A model generated the notes under the pieces. It was not told the DNA's origin. It saw only the letters and a program-made list of their open reading frames with translations, and made no database searches. Shown in pieces: positions 6,656-11,986 of a stretch of DNA of 11,986 nt (its first letter is position 1; every line of letters begins with the position of its first letter). Source of the stretch: Pseudomonadota bacterium (GTDB lineage Bacteria > Desulfobacterota > Syntrophia > Syntrophales > JADFWA01). Where the stretch lies: assembly GCA_030610915.1 (NCBI GenBank), contig JAUWQS010000021.1, positions 1 to 11,986 on the forward strand, written 5' to 3'. A program made the translations under genes and the position numbers.

Positions 6656-7963
6656 TTGTTAGGCGGGTTCAAAAATATCCAGAAGATTCCAGAGCTTCAG
6701 AAGAGAATACTTTTCACTATTCTTCTGTTGGGTGTTTACAGGATAGGCGTACATGTCCCCACACCGGGGATAGATACGGAGGCCTTAGCGGCTATCTTTG
6801 AACAGTCGAGAGGATCACTTCTGGGGCTTTTTGATATGTTTGCTGGCGGCGCATTGAGCAGATTATCGGTCTTTGCCCTTGGAATTATGCCTTATATCAG
6901 CGCCTCGATCATTTTACAACTGCTCACGGTTGCCGTTCCTCATCTTGAAAAACTTTCCAAGGAAGGAGAAGCCGGCAGGAGAAAGATAACCCAATACACA
7001 AGGTACGGGACTGTTCTTTTAAGTATAATCCAGGGGTTCGGTATTGCCGTGGGACTGGAAAATATGGCGGGACCCACGGGTGTGTCCGTAGTGATTGACC
7101 CGGGATGGGGTTTTCGGCTGATGACCGTTATTACCCTTACCGCCGGCACTTCGTTCATCATGTGGTTAGGGGAGCAGATTACCGATAAAGGTATTGGTAA
7201 TGGGATATCTCTGATAATCTTTGCCGGCATAGTATGTGGGGGGCCTGCTGCGGTTGCAAATACCTTTCGCCTGTTGTTGTCAGGTGAGATGGGAATATTT
7301 TTTGTGGTGCTCCTTTCCGTGTTAATGATTGCTGTTGTTGCCTTTATTGTCTTTGTGGAAAGTGGACAAAGAAAAATACCGGTTCAATATGCAAAGAGAG
7401 TTGTTGGAAGAAAGATGTATGGCGGACAGATGACTCATCTGCCTTTAAAGGTTAATACGGCGGGTGTCATACCTCCTATTTTTGCTTCGTCTATCATAAT
7501 GTTTCCCGCCACGATTGCCAACTTTATTCAACATCCCTGGATGAAGATGGTGGCGGATGTCCTGATGCCGGGAAGGTTTCTGTATGAATCGCTCTATGTG
7601 GTGTTTATAATATTTTTCTGCTATTTTTATACTGCGGTTACCTTTAATCCCGTAGATGTGGCTGATAATATGAAAAAGTATGGAGGCTATGTGCCGGGCA
7701 TAAGACCGGGTAAGAGAACAGCGGAGTATATAGACGGTATCTTGACGAGACTAACCTTCAGTGGCGCTATCTATGTCTCGGCAGTCTGTGTGCTGCCAAG
7801 TGTTCTTATCAGCCAGTTTAATGTGCCTTTTTACTTCGGCGGAACAGCGCTTCTTATCATAGTCGGTGTTGCCCTTGATACGGCTGGTCAGATAGAGTCA
7901 CACTTACTGACGAGACAATATGAAGGGTTTATGAAAAAGGGAAAAATAGGTAGGAAGCGATAG
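6656..7963 (+). CDS. secY: Preprotein translocase subunit SecY
   Basis: SecY is the pore of the Sec translocon in the inner membrane; with SecE and SecG it moves unfolded preproteins, driven by SecA or the ribosome. The 435-residue product starts [20 protein letters not shown] and has about ten hydrophobic segments. The plug and lateral-gate area follows [10 protein letters not shown], and [20 protein letters not shown] marks helix 2. [18 protein letters not shown] and [11 protein letters not shown] are also present. The cytosolic loop reads [20 protein letters not shown], with the SecA/ribosome-contacting GKRTAEYID after it. TTG 6656 lies 1 nt after rplO, with GAGG at 6643-6646. Ten-helix topology is from family knowledge; I did not compute it. 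Confidence 0.96.
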   Translation: MLGGFKNIQKIPELQKRILFTILLLGVYRIGVHVPTPGIDTEALAAIFEQSRGSLLGLFDMFAGGALSRLSVFALGIMPYISASIILQLLTVAVPHLEKLSKEGEAGRRKITQYTRYGTVLLSIIQGFGIAVGLENMAGPTGVSVVIDPGWGFRLMTVITLTAGTSFIMWLGEQITDKGIGNGISLIIFAGIVCGGPAAVANTFRLLLSGEMGIFFVVLLSVLMIAVVAFIVFVESGQRKIPVQYAKRVVGRKMYGGQMTHLPLKVNTAGVIPPIFASSIIMFPATIANFIQHPWMKMVADVLMPGRFLYESLYVVFIIFFCYFYTAVTFNPVDVADNMKKYGGYVPGIRPGKRTAEYIDGILTRLTFSGAIYVSAVCVLPSVLISQFNVPFYFGGTALLIIVGVALDTAGQIESHLLTRQYEGFMKKGKIGRKR

Positions 7964-7981
7964 AAGAATGAGGAACAAATG

Positions 7982-8043
7982 TAAATACTAAAATGAGAAA
8001 TGCGGGATATTTTTTCATTTTATATTTTTCATTTTGGTATTTA
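7982..8043. repeat. Inverted repeat between secY and map
   Basis: TAAATACTAAAATGA (7982-7996) is inverted at 8029-8043, with one G-T type mismatch over 15 bp and a 32-nt loop. The stem is very AT-rich and no T-run follows. It occupies the place where adk lies in many other genomes; there is no coding trace of adk. Confidence 0.55.
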
Positions 8044-8075
8044 ATATTGAATGATGTCTGGTGGGCGAACAAATA

Positions 8076-8825
8076 ATGGTAATCTTGAAATCTCCTGAAG
8101 AGATTGAAAAGCTAAAGGCAAGTAATGGTATTGTAGCCGGTATCTTGAGTGAATTGAGGGAGATAATAAGACCTGGTATAACAACCATAGAGCTGGATAG
8201 ATATTCTGAGGAACTTGCCCTGAGGAAGGGCGCTAAACCTGCTTTTAAAGGGTATATGGGATATCCTTTTTCCCTGTGCGTATCTGTCAATAACGAAGTG
8301 GTTCATGGAATGCCGTCAGATAGAGCGTTAAAGGAAGGAGACATAGTGAGTCTCGATTTTGGGGTATGTTATAATAAATATTATGGCGATTCAGCCATAA
8401 CTATTTCTGTTGGTAAGGTTTCCGATGTAGCGAAAAGATTGATTGGCACAACTCGAAAGGCGCTTTACAGTGGAATCGAAGAGGCGAGGGCAGGGAATCG
8501 GTTGGGTGATATTTCCGCTGTTATACAAGAACAAGTTGAAGCTGCAGGGTTTTCTGTGGTGAGAGATTTTGTGGGTCACGGTATAGGCAAAAGCCTTCAC
8601 GAAGATCCCCAGATCCCCAATTTTGGGGTACGGGGAAGGGGCATTAAGCTAAAACCGGGTATGGTTTTTGCGGTAGAGCCGATGGTAAATGAAGGAACAT
8701 ACAAGATAAGGGTATTGAACGATGGCTGGACGGCAGTGACATCTGATGGCAAGCTTTCAGCTCATTTTGAACATTCTTTGGCAATTACGGAGAATGGTCC
8801 TGTAATATTGAGTGAAGTGGCGTAG
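8076..8825 (+). CDS. map: Methionine aminopeptidase, type I
   Basis: Map removes the initiator methionine from nascent proteins, using a two-metal centre, and acts at the ribosome exit. From ATG 8076 the product has 249 residues. The five metal ligands are all present: D94 (SLDFG), D105 (YGDSA), H168 (GHGIG), E201 (VEPM) and E232 (FEHS). The substrate-contacting histidines H77 (VVHGMP) and H175 are also there. There is no N-terminal zinc-finger extension, so it is the short type Ia form. GTG 8061 would add five residues; ATG 8076 fits the MxILKSPEEIEK family N-terminus and has GGTGGG about 10 nt upstream. Its location between secY and infA is classic, except that adk is missing. Confidence 0.95.
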   Translation: MVILKSPEEIEKLKASNGIVAGILSELREIIRPGITTIELDRYSEELALRKGAKPAFKGYMGYPFSLCVSVNNEVVHGMPSDRALKEGDIVSLDFGVCYNKYYGDSAITISVGKVSDVAKRLIGTTRKALYSGIEEARAGNRLGDISAVIQEQVEAAGFSVVRDFVGHGIGKSLHEDPQIPNFGVRGRGIKLKPGMVFAVEPMVNEGTYKIRVLNDGWTAVTSDGKLSAHFEHSLAITENGPVILSEVA

Positions 8826-8861
8826 GGACATATTGCGCTGCAGACTTACAAATTAGGCAGC

Positions 8862-8901
8862 CGTTCACGGCTTGAAACTTGAAATTGGAAAGTAGAAATT
8901 T
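8862..8901. repeat. CGTTCACGG dispersed repeat, copy B
   Basis: Same orientation as copy A at 5800-5836: 18 identical bases, a 3-nt TGA insertion (8880-8882), then 19 identical bases. It lies 37 nt after the map stop. Confidence 0.8.
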
Positions 8902-8930
8902 GGGAGGGATGAAATGAGTTTACAGTACAA

Positions 8931-8967
8931 AAGCTTGTAAGCTCATAAGCTCTTAGCTCAACAGCTC
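8931..8967. repeat. AGCT-rich repeat, copy 2 (inverted relative to copy 1)
   Basis: AGCT recurs at 8932, 8940, 8948, 8955 and 8963, a 7-8 bp period. The segment 8948-8964 is almost the reverse complement of 1680-1697 in the rpsQ-rplN spacer. Confidence 0.65.
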
Positions 8968-8980
8968 TTGAGCATGAAGG

Positions 8981-9022
8981 CCAAATTTCCAATTTCCAAT
9001 TTCTATTTTCTAATTTCAATGT
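8981..9022. repeat. Six tandem degenerate 7-bp units (TCCAATT type)
   Basis: The stretch divides exactly into CCAAATT, TCCAATT, TCCAATT, TCTATTT, TCTAATT and TCAATGT. It is partly inverted relative to the GAAATTGGAAAGTAG part of the repeat at 8862-8901, so the two could pair in the map-infA transcript. Confidence 0.75.
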
Positions 9023-9025
9023 TCC

Positions 9026-9058
9026 GAAGAGAAAGGAAGAGAAAGAAAGAGAAAGGGG
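9026..9058. repeat. 33-nt polypurine tract with 10-bp period
   Basis: All 33 bases on the + strand are A or G. GAGAAAG recurs at 9029, 9039 and 9049, exactly 10 bp apart. It ends 26 nt before the infA start and 9 nt before its Shine-Dalgarno site. Possible roles are a purine-rich ribosome standby region or unusual DNA structure; this is inference. Confidence 0.75.
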
Positions 9059-9067
9059 TCACATCTC

Positions 9068-9073
9068 AAGAGG
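9068..9073 (+). promoter_or_regulatory. Shine-Dalgarno site fixing the infA start
   Basis: AAGAGG ends 11 nt before ATG 9085. It supports that start against the in-frame TTG at 8968, whose 39-residue extension would be translated from the heptamer and polypurine repeats. Confidence 0.6.
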
Positions 9074-9084
9074 ATAAATATTTT

Positions 9085-9303
9085 ATGGCAAAAGAGGAAG
9101 CTATACAAGTCGAGGGAAAGGTGGTTGAACCGCTGCCAAATGCCATGTTTCGGGTTGAGCTGGAGAATGGACATCGTGTTCTTGCCCATATTTCGGGAAA
9201 AATGAGGATGCATTATATCAAGATATTGCCCGGAGATAAGGTGGTTGTGGAACTTTCTCCCTACGATTTGACCAGAGGAAGGATTGTATACAGGACGAAA
9301 TAG
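9085..9303 (+). CDS. infA: Translation initiation factor IF-1
   Basis: IF-1 binds the A site of the 30S subunit during initiation and cooperates with IF-2 and IF-3. From ATG 9085 the product is 72 residues, the normal family length, forming a single S1-type OB fold: [60 protein letters not shown] and RIVYRTK. The frame is open up to TTG 8968, but that extension is low-complexity repeat translation with no family match and is rejected. Spacers on both sides are long (259 and 263 nt), which is unusual next to map and rpmJ. Confidence 0.97.
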   Translation: MAKEEAIQVEGKVVEPLPNAMFRVELENGHRVLAHISGKMRMHYIKILPGDKVVVELSPYDLTRGRIVYRTK

Positions 9304-9566
9304 GTGAGATGTTTGGTGTTCTTTATGACAAATCAAAAAAAGTTGTTTACACTTTGTTGATTTTGTATCTTGCCAGTGAAATTTTAAATTGGAAGAAACA
9401 GAAGAATGTAAATGCGTTATCTAATTTCAAGTTTCAAGTTTCGGTATTTTGGATTAGATAAAGAATACATGTCTTTTAAAAAAAAGTATAAACTGGTAAA
9501 TGAAGGATGCTCAATATTTAACGTGAATCTGGGAAACGATTTTCGTTATGAAGGGATAACAGTGTT
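9304..9566 (+). other. infA-rpmJ spacer with heptamer repeat and weak promoter candidates
   Basis: These 263 nt have no coding potential. TTTCAAG, TTTCAAG and TTTCGG follow each other at 9425-9444, inside an 8-bp inverted repeat TATCTAAT/ATTAGATA (9418-9425 with 9453-9460). Two weak sigma70-like pairs with 17-nt spacers can be proposed: TTGTTT 9343-9348 with TATCTT 9366-9371, and AATACA 9464-9469 with TATAAA 9487-9492. Each matches the consensus poorly at -35, so neither is a firm call. If real, they would give rpmJ-rpsM-rpsK-rpsD-rpoA a separate promoter. Confidence 0.3.
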
Positions 9567-9680
9567 ATGAAAGTAAGATCTTCTGTTAAAAAGATGTGTG
9601 ATAAATGTAAAATTGTTAAGAGACGCGGGGTACTCAGGGTTATCTGTGAGAATCCAAAGCATAAGCAGCGCCAAGGATAA
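9567..9680 (+). CDS. rpmJ: 50S ribosomal protein L36
   Basis: L36 is the smallest ribosomal protein and stabilises 23S rRNA near the base of the stalk. The 37-residue product begins [20 protein letters not shown] and ends NPKHKQRQG. It has the zinc ligands C11, C14, C27 and H32, so it is the zinc-binding (C+) form. ATG 9567 has AAGGGA at 9551-9556, 10 nt upstream. It lies between infA and rpsM, its normal place. The stop TAA overlaps an AT-rich stem (9679-9685 with 9700-9706). Confidence 0.96.
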   Translation: MKVRSSVKKMCDKCKIVKRRGVLRVICENPKHKQRQG

Positions 9681-9706
9681 AAAGTAAAGCCTGGTTTGCA
9701 CTTTTT
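9679..9706 (+). other. Short stem-loop after rpmJ
   Basis: AAAAAGT (9679-9685) pairs with ACTTTTT (9700-9706), with further partial pairing inside. The stem is AT-rich and the T-run is part of it, so termination would be weak at best. It could act as an attenuator or RNA-end stabiliser before rpsM; this is uncertain. Confidence 0.3.
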
Positions 9707-9750
9707 CGGATATTATAGTTTCTGAATATAACTCATGAGGAGGATACTAA

Positions 9751-10125
9751 GTGGCGAGAATTGCAGGTGTGGATCTGCCTAAGAATAAGAGGATGGAAAT
9801 TGCTTTGACCTATATATATGGTATAGGCAGGTCTAAGTCGAGGGAGATACTTAAAGAGGCAGGAGTTGATTTTGATACAAAAACCGATGATCTTGCAGAC
9901 TCGGAAGTAACCTCTATAAGAGATATCATTGATGGAAAGCATCAGGTTGAGGGGGATTTAAGAAGAAATATCTATATGTCGGTGAAGCGCTTGATGGATA
10001 TAGGTTCTTACCGTGGGCTCAGGCACAGAAAAGGCCTTCCTGTTAGGGGCCAGAGAACAAGCACAAATGCCAGGACAAGAAAGGGGCCGAGAAGATCTGT
10101 TGTTGGCAAGAGAAAGAAAAAGTAA
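9751..10125 (+). CDS. rpsM: 30S ribosomal protein S13
   Basis: S13 sits in the 30S head, forms bridges to the 50S central protuberance and contacts the P-site tRNA with its C-terminal tail. The 124-residue product begins [20 protein letters not shown] and contains [14 protein letters not shown] (helix-two-turn-helix). The C-terminal [14 protein letters not shown] and [13 protein letters not shown] lead to a lysine-rich end. The start is GTG 9751 with GAGGAGG 7 nt upstream, a strong site. It opens the alpha-operon part. The S4 regulatory pseudoknot known upstream of S13 in E. coli is not recognisable in the 70-nt leader by eye. Confidence 0.97.
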   Translation: MARIAGVDLPKNKRMEIALTYIYGIGRSKSREILKEAGVDFDTKTDDLADSEVTSIRDIIDGKHQVEGDLRRNIYMSVKRLMDIGSYRGLRHRKGLPVRGQRTSTNARTRKGPRRSVVGKRKKK

Positions 10126-10199
10126 TTCGGGTAGCGTATAAATATTATCTGATTCCTGAAGACTGGAATTGAAACAGGCTAAAAGTGAAAATACCCGAA
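10126..10199. repeat. Inverted repeat after rpsM
   Basis: TTCGGGTA (10126-10133), directly after the rpsM stop, is perfectly inverted at 10192-10199, with a 58-nt loop. The rest of the 175-nt spacer to rpsK shows no clear repeat and no reading frame. No T-run follows. Confidence 0.4.
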
Positions 10200-10300
10200 G
10201 CTTGAGGATATCTGACATTGAGGGATGCAAAATAATTTACAGTAGATATAGCCACCTGACATTAGGCGCTTAGTGCAGGATATATTCATTTGGAGGAACA

Positions 10301-10693
10301 ATGGCGAAGCCGAAGAGGAAAACTGGACGAAAAAAGGAACGTAAAGATATTCCGGAGGGTATTGCCCATATTCAATCGACTTTCAACAATACGATCATTA
10401 CTATTACAGATTTGAGCGGTAATGTTATTGCCTGGTCTTCTGCCGGGGCACGGGGCTTTAAAGGTTCAAGAAAGAGCACACCATTTGCCGCGCAGTTGGC
10501 TGCTGAAGATGTAGTAAGGAAGGCGAAGGAGCATGGGGTAAAGAGTGTTCGCGTGTATGTTAAGGGGCCTGGTTCTGGTAGGGAGGCAGCATTGAGGTCT
10601 CTTCAGGCGGCAGGTTTTAACATAAATCTTATAAGAGATGTTACGCCGATTCCACATAATGGTTGCCGCCCGCCAAAAAGAAGGAGAGTGTAA
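10301..10693 (+). CDS. rpsK: 30S ribosomal protein S11
   Basis: S11 lies on the platform of the 30S subunit, near the mRNA exit and the Shine-Dalgarno helix. The 130-residue product has a basic N-terminal tail, then [52 protein letters not shown] and the highly conserved C-terminus [22 protein letters not shown] 10301 has GGAGG 4 nt upstream. It is flanked by spacers of 175 and 120 nt, both longer than usual in alpha operons. Confidence 0.97.
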   Translation: MAKPKRKTGRKKERKDIPEGIAHIQSTFNNTIITITDLSGNVIAWSSAGARGFKGSRKSTPFAAQLAAEDVVRKAKEHGVKSVRVYVKGPGSGREAALRSLQAAGFNINLIRDVTPIPHNGCRPPKRRRV

Positions 10694-10702
10694 TAAAAAC
10701 AA

Positions 10703-10723
10703 GGTAAAAGGTGAAAGGTGAAA
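10703..10723. repeat. Three tandem 7-bp units (GGTGAAA type)
   Basis: GGTAAAA, GGTGAAA and GGTGAAA follow each other 9 nt after the rpsK stop. Further along, GAAACCC GAAACTT TGAACTT at 10772-10792 has the same 7-bp rhythm on the other side of the spacer and resembles the arms at 1596-1625. Confidence 0.65.
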
Positions 10724-10813
10724 GGATAGGAAACAGTTTATTTATGTAAACCCCATGGCCTATGCCTATTTGAAACCCGAAACTTTGAACTTTCATATGA
10801 ATGGAGGGATGTC

Positions 10814-11446
10814 TTGGCGAGATATAGAGGATCTTTATGCAGGTTGTGCCGAAGAGAGAATTTGAAACTCTATCTCAAAGGAGATAGGTGTTACACTGAC
10901 AAATGTTCCTTTGAAAGAAGAGCCTATGCCCCCGGGGAGCATGGGCAGGATAGGGTGAGGAGAAAGTATTCCGATTATGGCGTCCAGTTGAGGGAGAAAC
11001 AGAAGCTCAAAAGGATGTCTGGACTTCTTGAGAAACAGTTCAGGGGTTATTATAAGAAGGCTGAGAGGCAAAAGGGAATAACCGGTACAAACCTGTTGGT
11101 TTTATTGGAGAGAAGGCTGGACAATACTGCATTCAGACTGGGCTTTGCCAGTTCCAGGGGTGAGGCAAGACAGTTGATAAGGCATAATCATTTTTTAGTG
11201 AATGGTAAAAAAGTAAATATTCCATCTTATCTGGTAAAGATTGGCGAAGAGATCCAGATTAGAGATAAAAGCAGAAAGATGGCACGGATACTCGATTCTA
11301 TGGAGACAGTTGCAAGAAGGGGTATTCCACAATGGTTAGAACTGGATAAGGACAAATTTAAGGGTGTTGTAAAGGCATTCCCTTCCCGTGAAGAATTGAC
11401 CATGCCAATTCGGGAACAGTTGATAGTTGAGCTTTACTCCAAATAG
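10814..11446 (+). CDS. rpsD: 30S ribosomal protein S4, zinc-binding form
   Basis: S4 nucleates 30S assembly by binding the 16S 5' domain and, in E. coli, represses the alpha operon. The 210-residue product begins [20 protein letters not shown] and has cysteines C9, C12, C26 and C31 arranged as in zinc-binding S4 proteins. Next come YAPGEHGQ and [19 protein letters not shown], then the S4 RNA-binding domain [41 protein letters not shown]. The start is TTG 10814, with GGAGGG 5 nt upstream. Length and motifs are normal. rpoA follows after 124 nt containing a 12-bp stem. Confidence 0.96.
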   Translation: MARYRGSLCRLCRRENLKLYLKGDRCYTDKCSFERRAYAPGEHGQDRVRRKYSDYGVQLREKQKLKRMSGLLEKQFRGYYKKAERQKGITGTNLLVLLERRLDNTAFRLGFASSRGEARQLIRHNHFLVNGKKVNIPSYLVKIGEEIQIRDKSRKMARILDSMETVARRGIPQWLELDKDKFKGVVKAFPSREELTMPIREQLIVELYSK

Positions 11447-11463
11447 GTAACGGTTTAGGTTAG

Positions 11464-11510
11464 TTAGGCTGAAGGCTAAAGGCTATTAGGTTGTTTTTCC
11501 TTCAGCCTAA
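11464..11510. repeat. 12-bp stem-loop from 7-bp GGCTGAA units
   Basis: TTAGGCTGAAGG (11464-11475) is perfectly inverted at 11499-11510, with a 23-nt loop. The left side divides into TTAGGCT, GAAGGCT and AAAGGCT. TTCAGCC appears again at 11516-11522. The T-rich run lies inside the loop, not after the stem, so it is unlikely to be an intrinsic terminator; a processing or transcript-stabilising hairpin between rpsD and rpoA is possible. Confidence 0.7.
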
Positions 11511-11570
11511 ACAGCTTCAGCCTGACTGCGTGAGTAGTCACAATTAATTCTTGTATAGGAAATTGAAGAT

Positions 11571-11986
11571 ATGCAAAAGAACCGGCATAGTTTAATACGA
11601 TCCAAGCGAATAGATATAGAGAAGGAGACATATACACGATTTTATGGGAAGCTCACGTGTCAGCCATTAGAGAGGGGCTTTGGTATTACTCTGGGTAACT
11701 CGCTGAGAAGGATAATGCTCTCTTCTATAGAAGGCGCAGCTATTGTTTCTGTAAAGATTGATAATGTTCTTCACGAATTTTCGACGGTTTCTGGTGTGAA
11801 AGATGATGTGACCGATATTGTTCTGAACCTGAAAGGCGTTCGTTTGAAGATGCACCAGGATGGACCGAGAGTTGTTCATGTGGATGCTTCAGAAGAGGGG
11901 GTTATAACTGCGGGGGATATTATTACTGATGGAACAGTTGAAATTTTGAACCCTGATCATTATATAACAACCCTTTCGTCTGACGC
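11571..11986 (+). CDS. rpoA: RNA polymerase alpha subunit, 3'-truncated by the window edge
   Basis: The alpha subunit dimerises to start assembly of core RNA polymerase. The window holds the first 138 codons plus two bases, open to the end, all within the N-terminal domain: MQKNRHSLIRSKRIDIEKET, then TRFYGKLTCQPLERGFGITL, GNSLRRIMLSSIEGAAI and VLHEFSTVSGVKDDVTDIVL with NLKGVRLK. The GNSLRR block is the dimer and beta-contact signature. ATG 11571 has AGGA at 11557-11560. The C-terminal domain is outside the window. The gene is in its standard place after rpsD. Confidence 0.97.
   Translation, partial: MQKNRHSLIRSKRIDIEKETYTRFYGKLTCQPLERGFGITLGNSLRRIMLSSIEGAAIVSVKIDNVLHEFSTVSGVKDDVTDIVLNLKGVRLKMHQDGPRVVHVDASEEGVITAGDIITDGTVEILNPDHYITTLSSD

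Noticed and set aside
8981..9022. CRISPR-like array
   Set aside because: Units are 7 bp, tandem and without spacers, so this is a short tandem repeat.
8968..9084. 39-residue N-terminal extension of IF-1 from TTG 8968
   Set aside because: It is translated from the heptamer and polypurine repeats; family length and AAGAGG at 9068 place the start at 9085.
9707..9750. S4-binding pseudoknot in the rpsM leader, as in E. coli
   Set aside because: Short AT-rich complementary stretches are present but no convincing nested pairing could be seen by eye.
10261..10273. Possible MITE fragment: ATTAGGCGCTTAG resembles an internal part of copy 2
   Set aside because: Only 12 of 13 bases match, with no similarity on either side; chance or very old decay cannot be separated.
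11464..11510. Intrinsic terminator before rpoA
   Set aside because: The stem is good but the T-run is in the loop, and rpoA is normally cotranscribed with rpsD.

Overview
The window is a single, uninterrupted stretch of the bacterial S10-spc-alpha ribosomal protein cluster, read entirely on the + strand. It starts inside rpsC (codons 1-5 and the first base of codon 6 are missing) and ends inside rpoA. The order is rpsC-rplP-rpmC-rpsQ / rplN-rplX-rplE-rpsN-rpsH-rplF-rplR-rpsE-rpmD-rplO-secY / map-infA-rpmJ-rpsM-rpsK-rpsD-rpoA. Every reading frame is intact and close to the usual family length. I find no foreign protein gene, tRNA, rRNA or CRISPR array.

Organism: a bacterium with moderately AT-rich DNA. 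rpmD and map are present, S14 is the short zinc-binding type, and the S11, S13 and alpha-subunit N-termini look most like Desulfobacterota (deltaproteobacterial) or neighbouring anaerobic Gram-negative lineages. This placement comes from remembered family consensus, not a search, and is tentative. adk, often found between secY and map, is absent. Six starts are non-ATG (GTG: rpsN, rpmD, rpsM; TTG: rplR, secY, rpsD).

The unusual part is the spacers. Some gene pairs are tightly coupled (rplP/rpmC overlap by 11 nt; rpmC-rpsQ, rpmD-rplO, rplO-secY and rplF-rplR are 1-4 nt apart). Others are separated by 110-270 nt filled with repeats. The clearest are two 180-bp, gap-free, about 81% identical copies of a MITE-like foldback element (2479-2658 and 3218-3397), with about 18-20 bp terminal inverted repeats and 3-bp target duplications (TTA, TAA). 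Each sits exactly at a stop codon (rplX, rplE) and leaves the next gene's Shine-Dalgarno site untouched.

Other spacers hold a REP-like hairpin (3657-3700), an inverted-repeat-bounded 225-bp block (5762-5986), a 37-bp motif found in two spacers, an AGCT-rich motif found in two spacers in opposite orientations, a 33-nt polypurine tract before infA, and several arrays of degenerate 7-bp units that differ in sequence but share the period.

Together the genes make both ribosomal subunits, the Sec translocon pore (SecY), the N-terminal methionine trimming enzyme (Map), initiation factor 1 and the RNA polymerase alpha subunit. No new protein system is visible. If there is something undescribed here, it is the community of short non-coding repeats living inside an essential operon.
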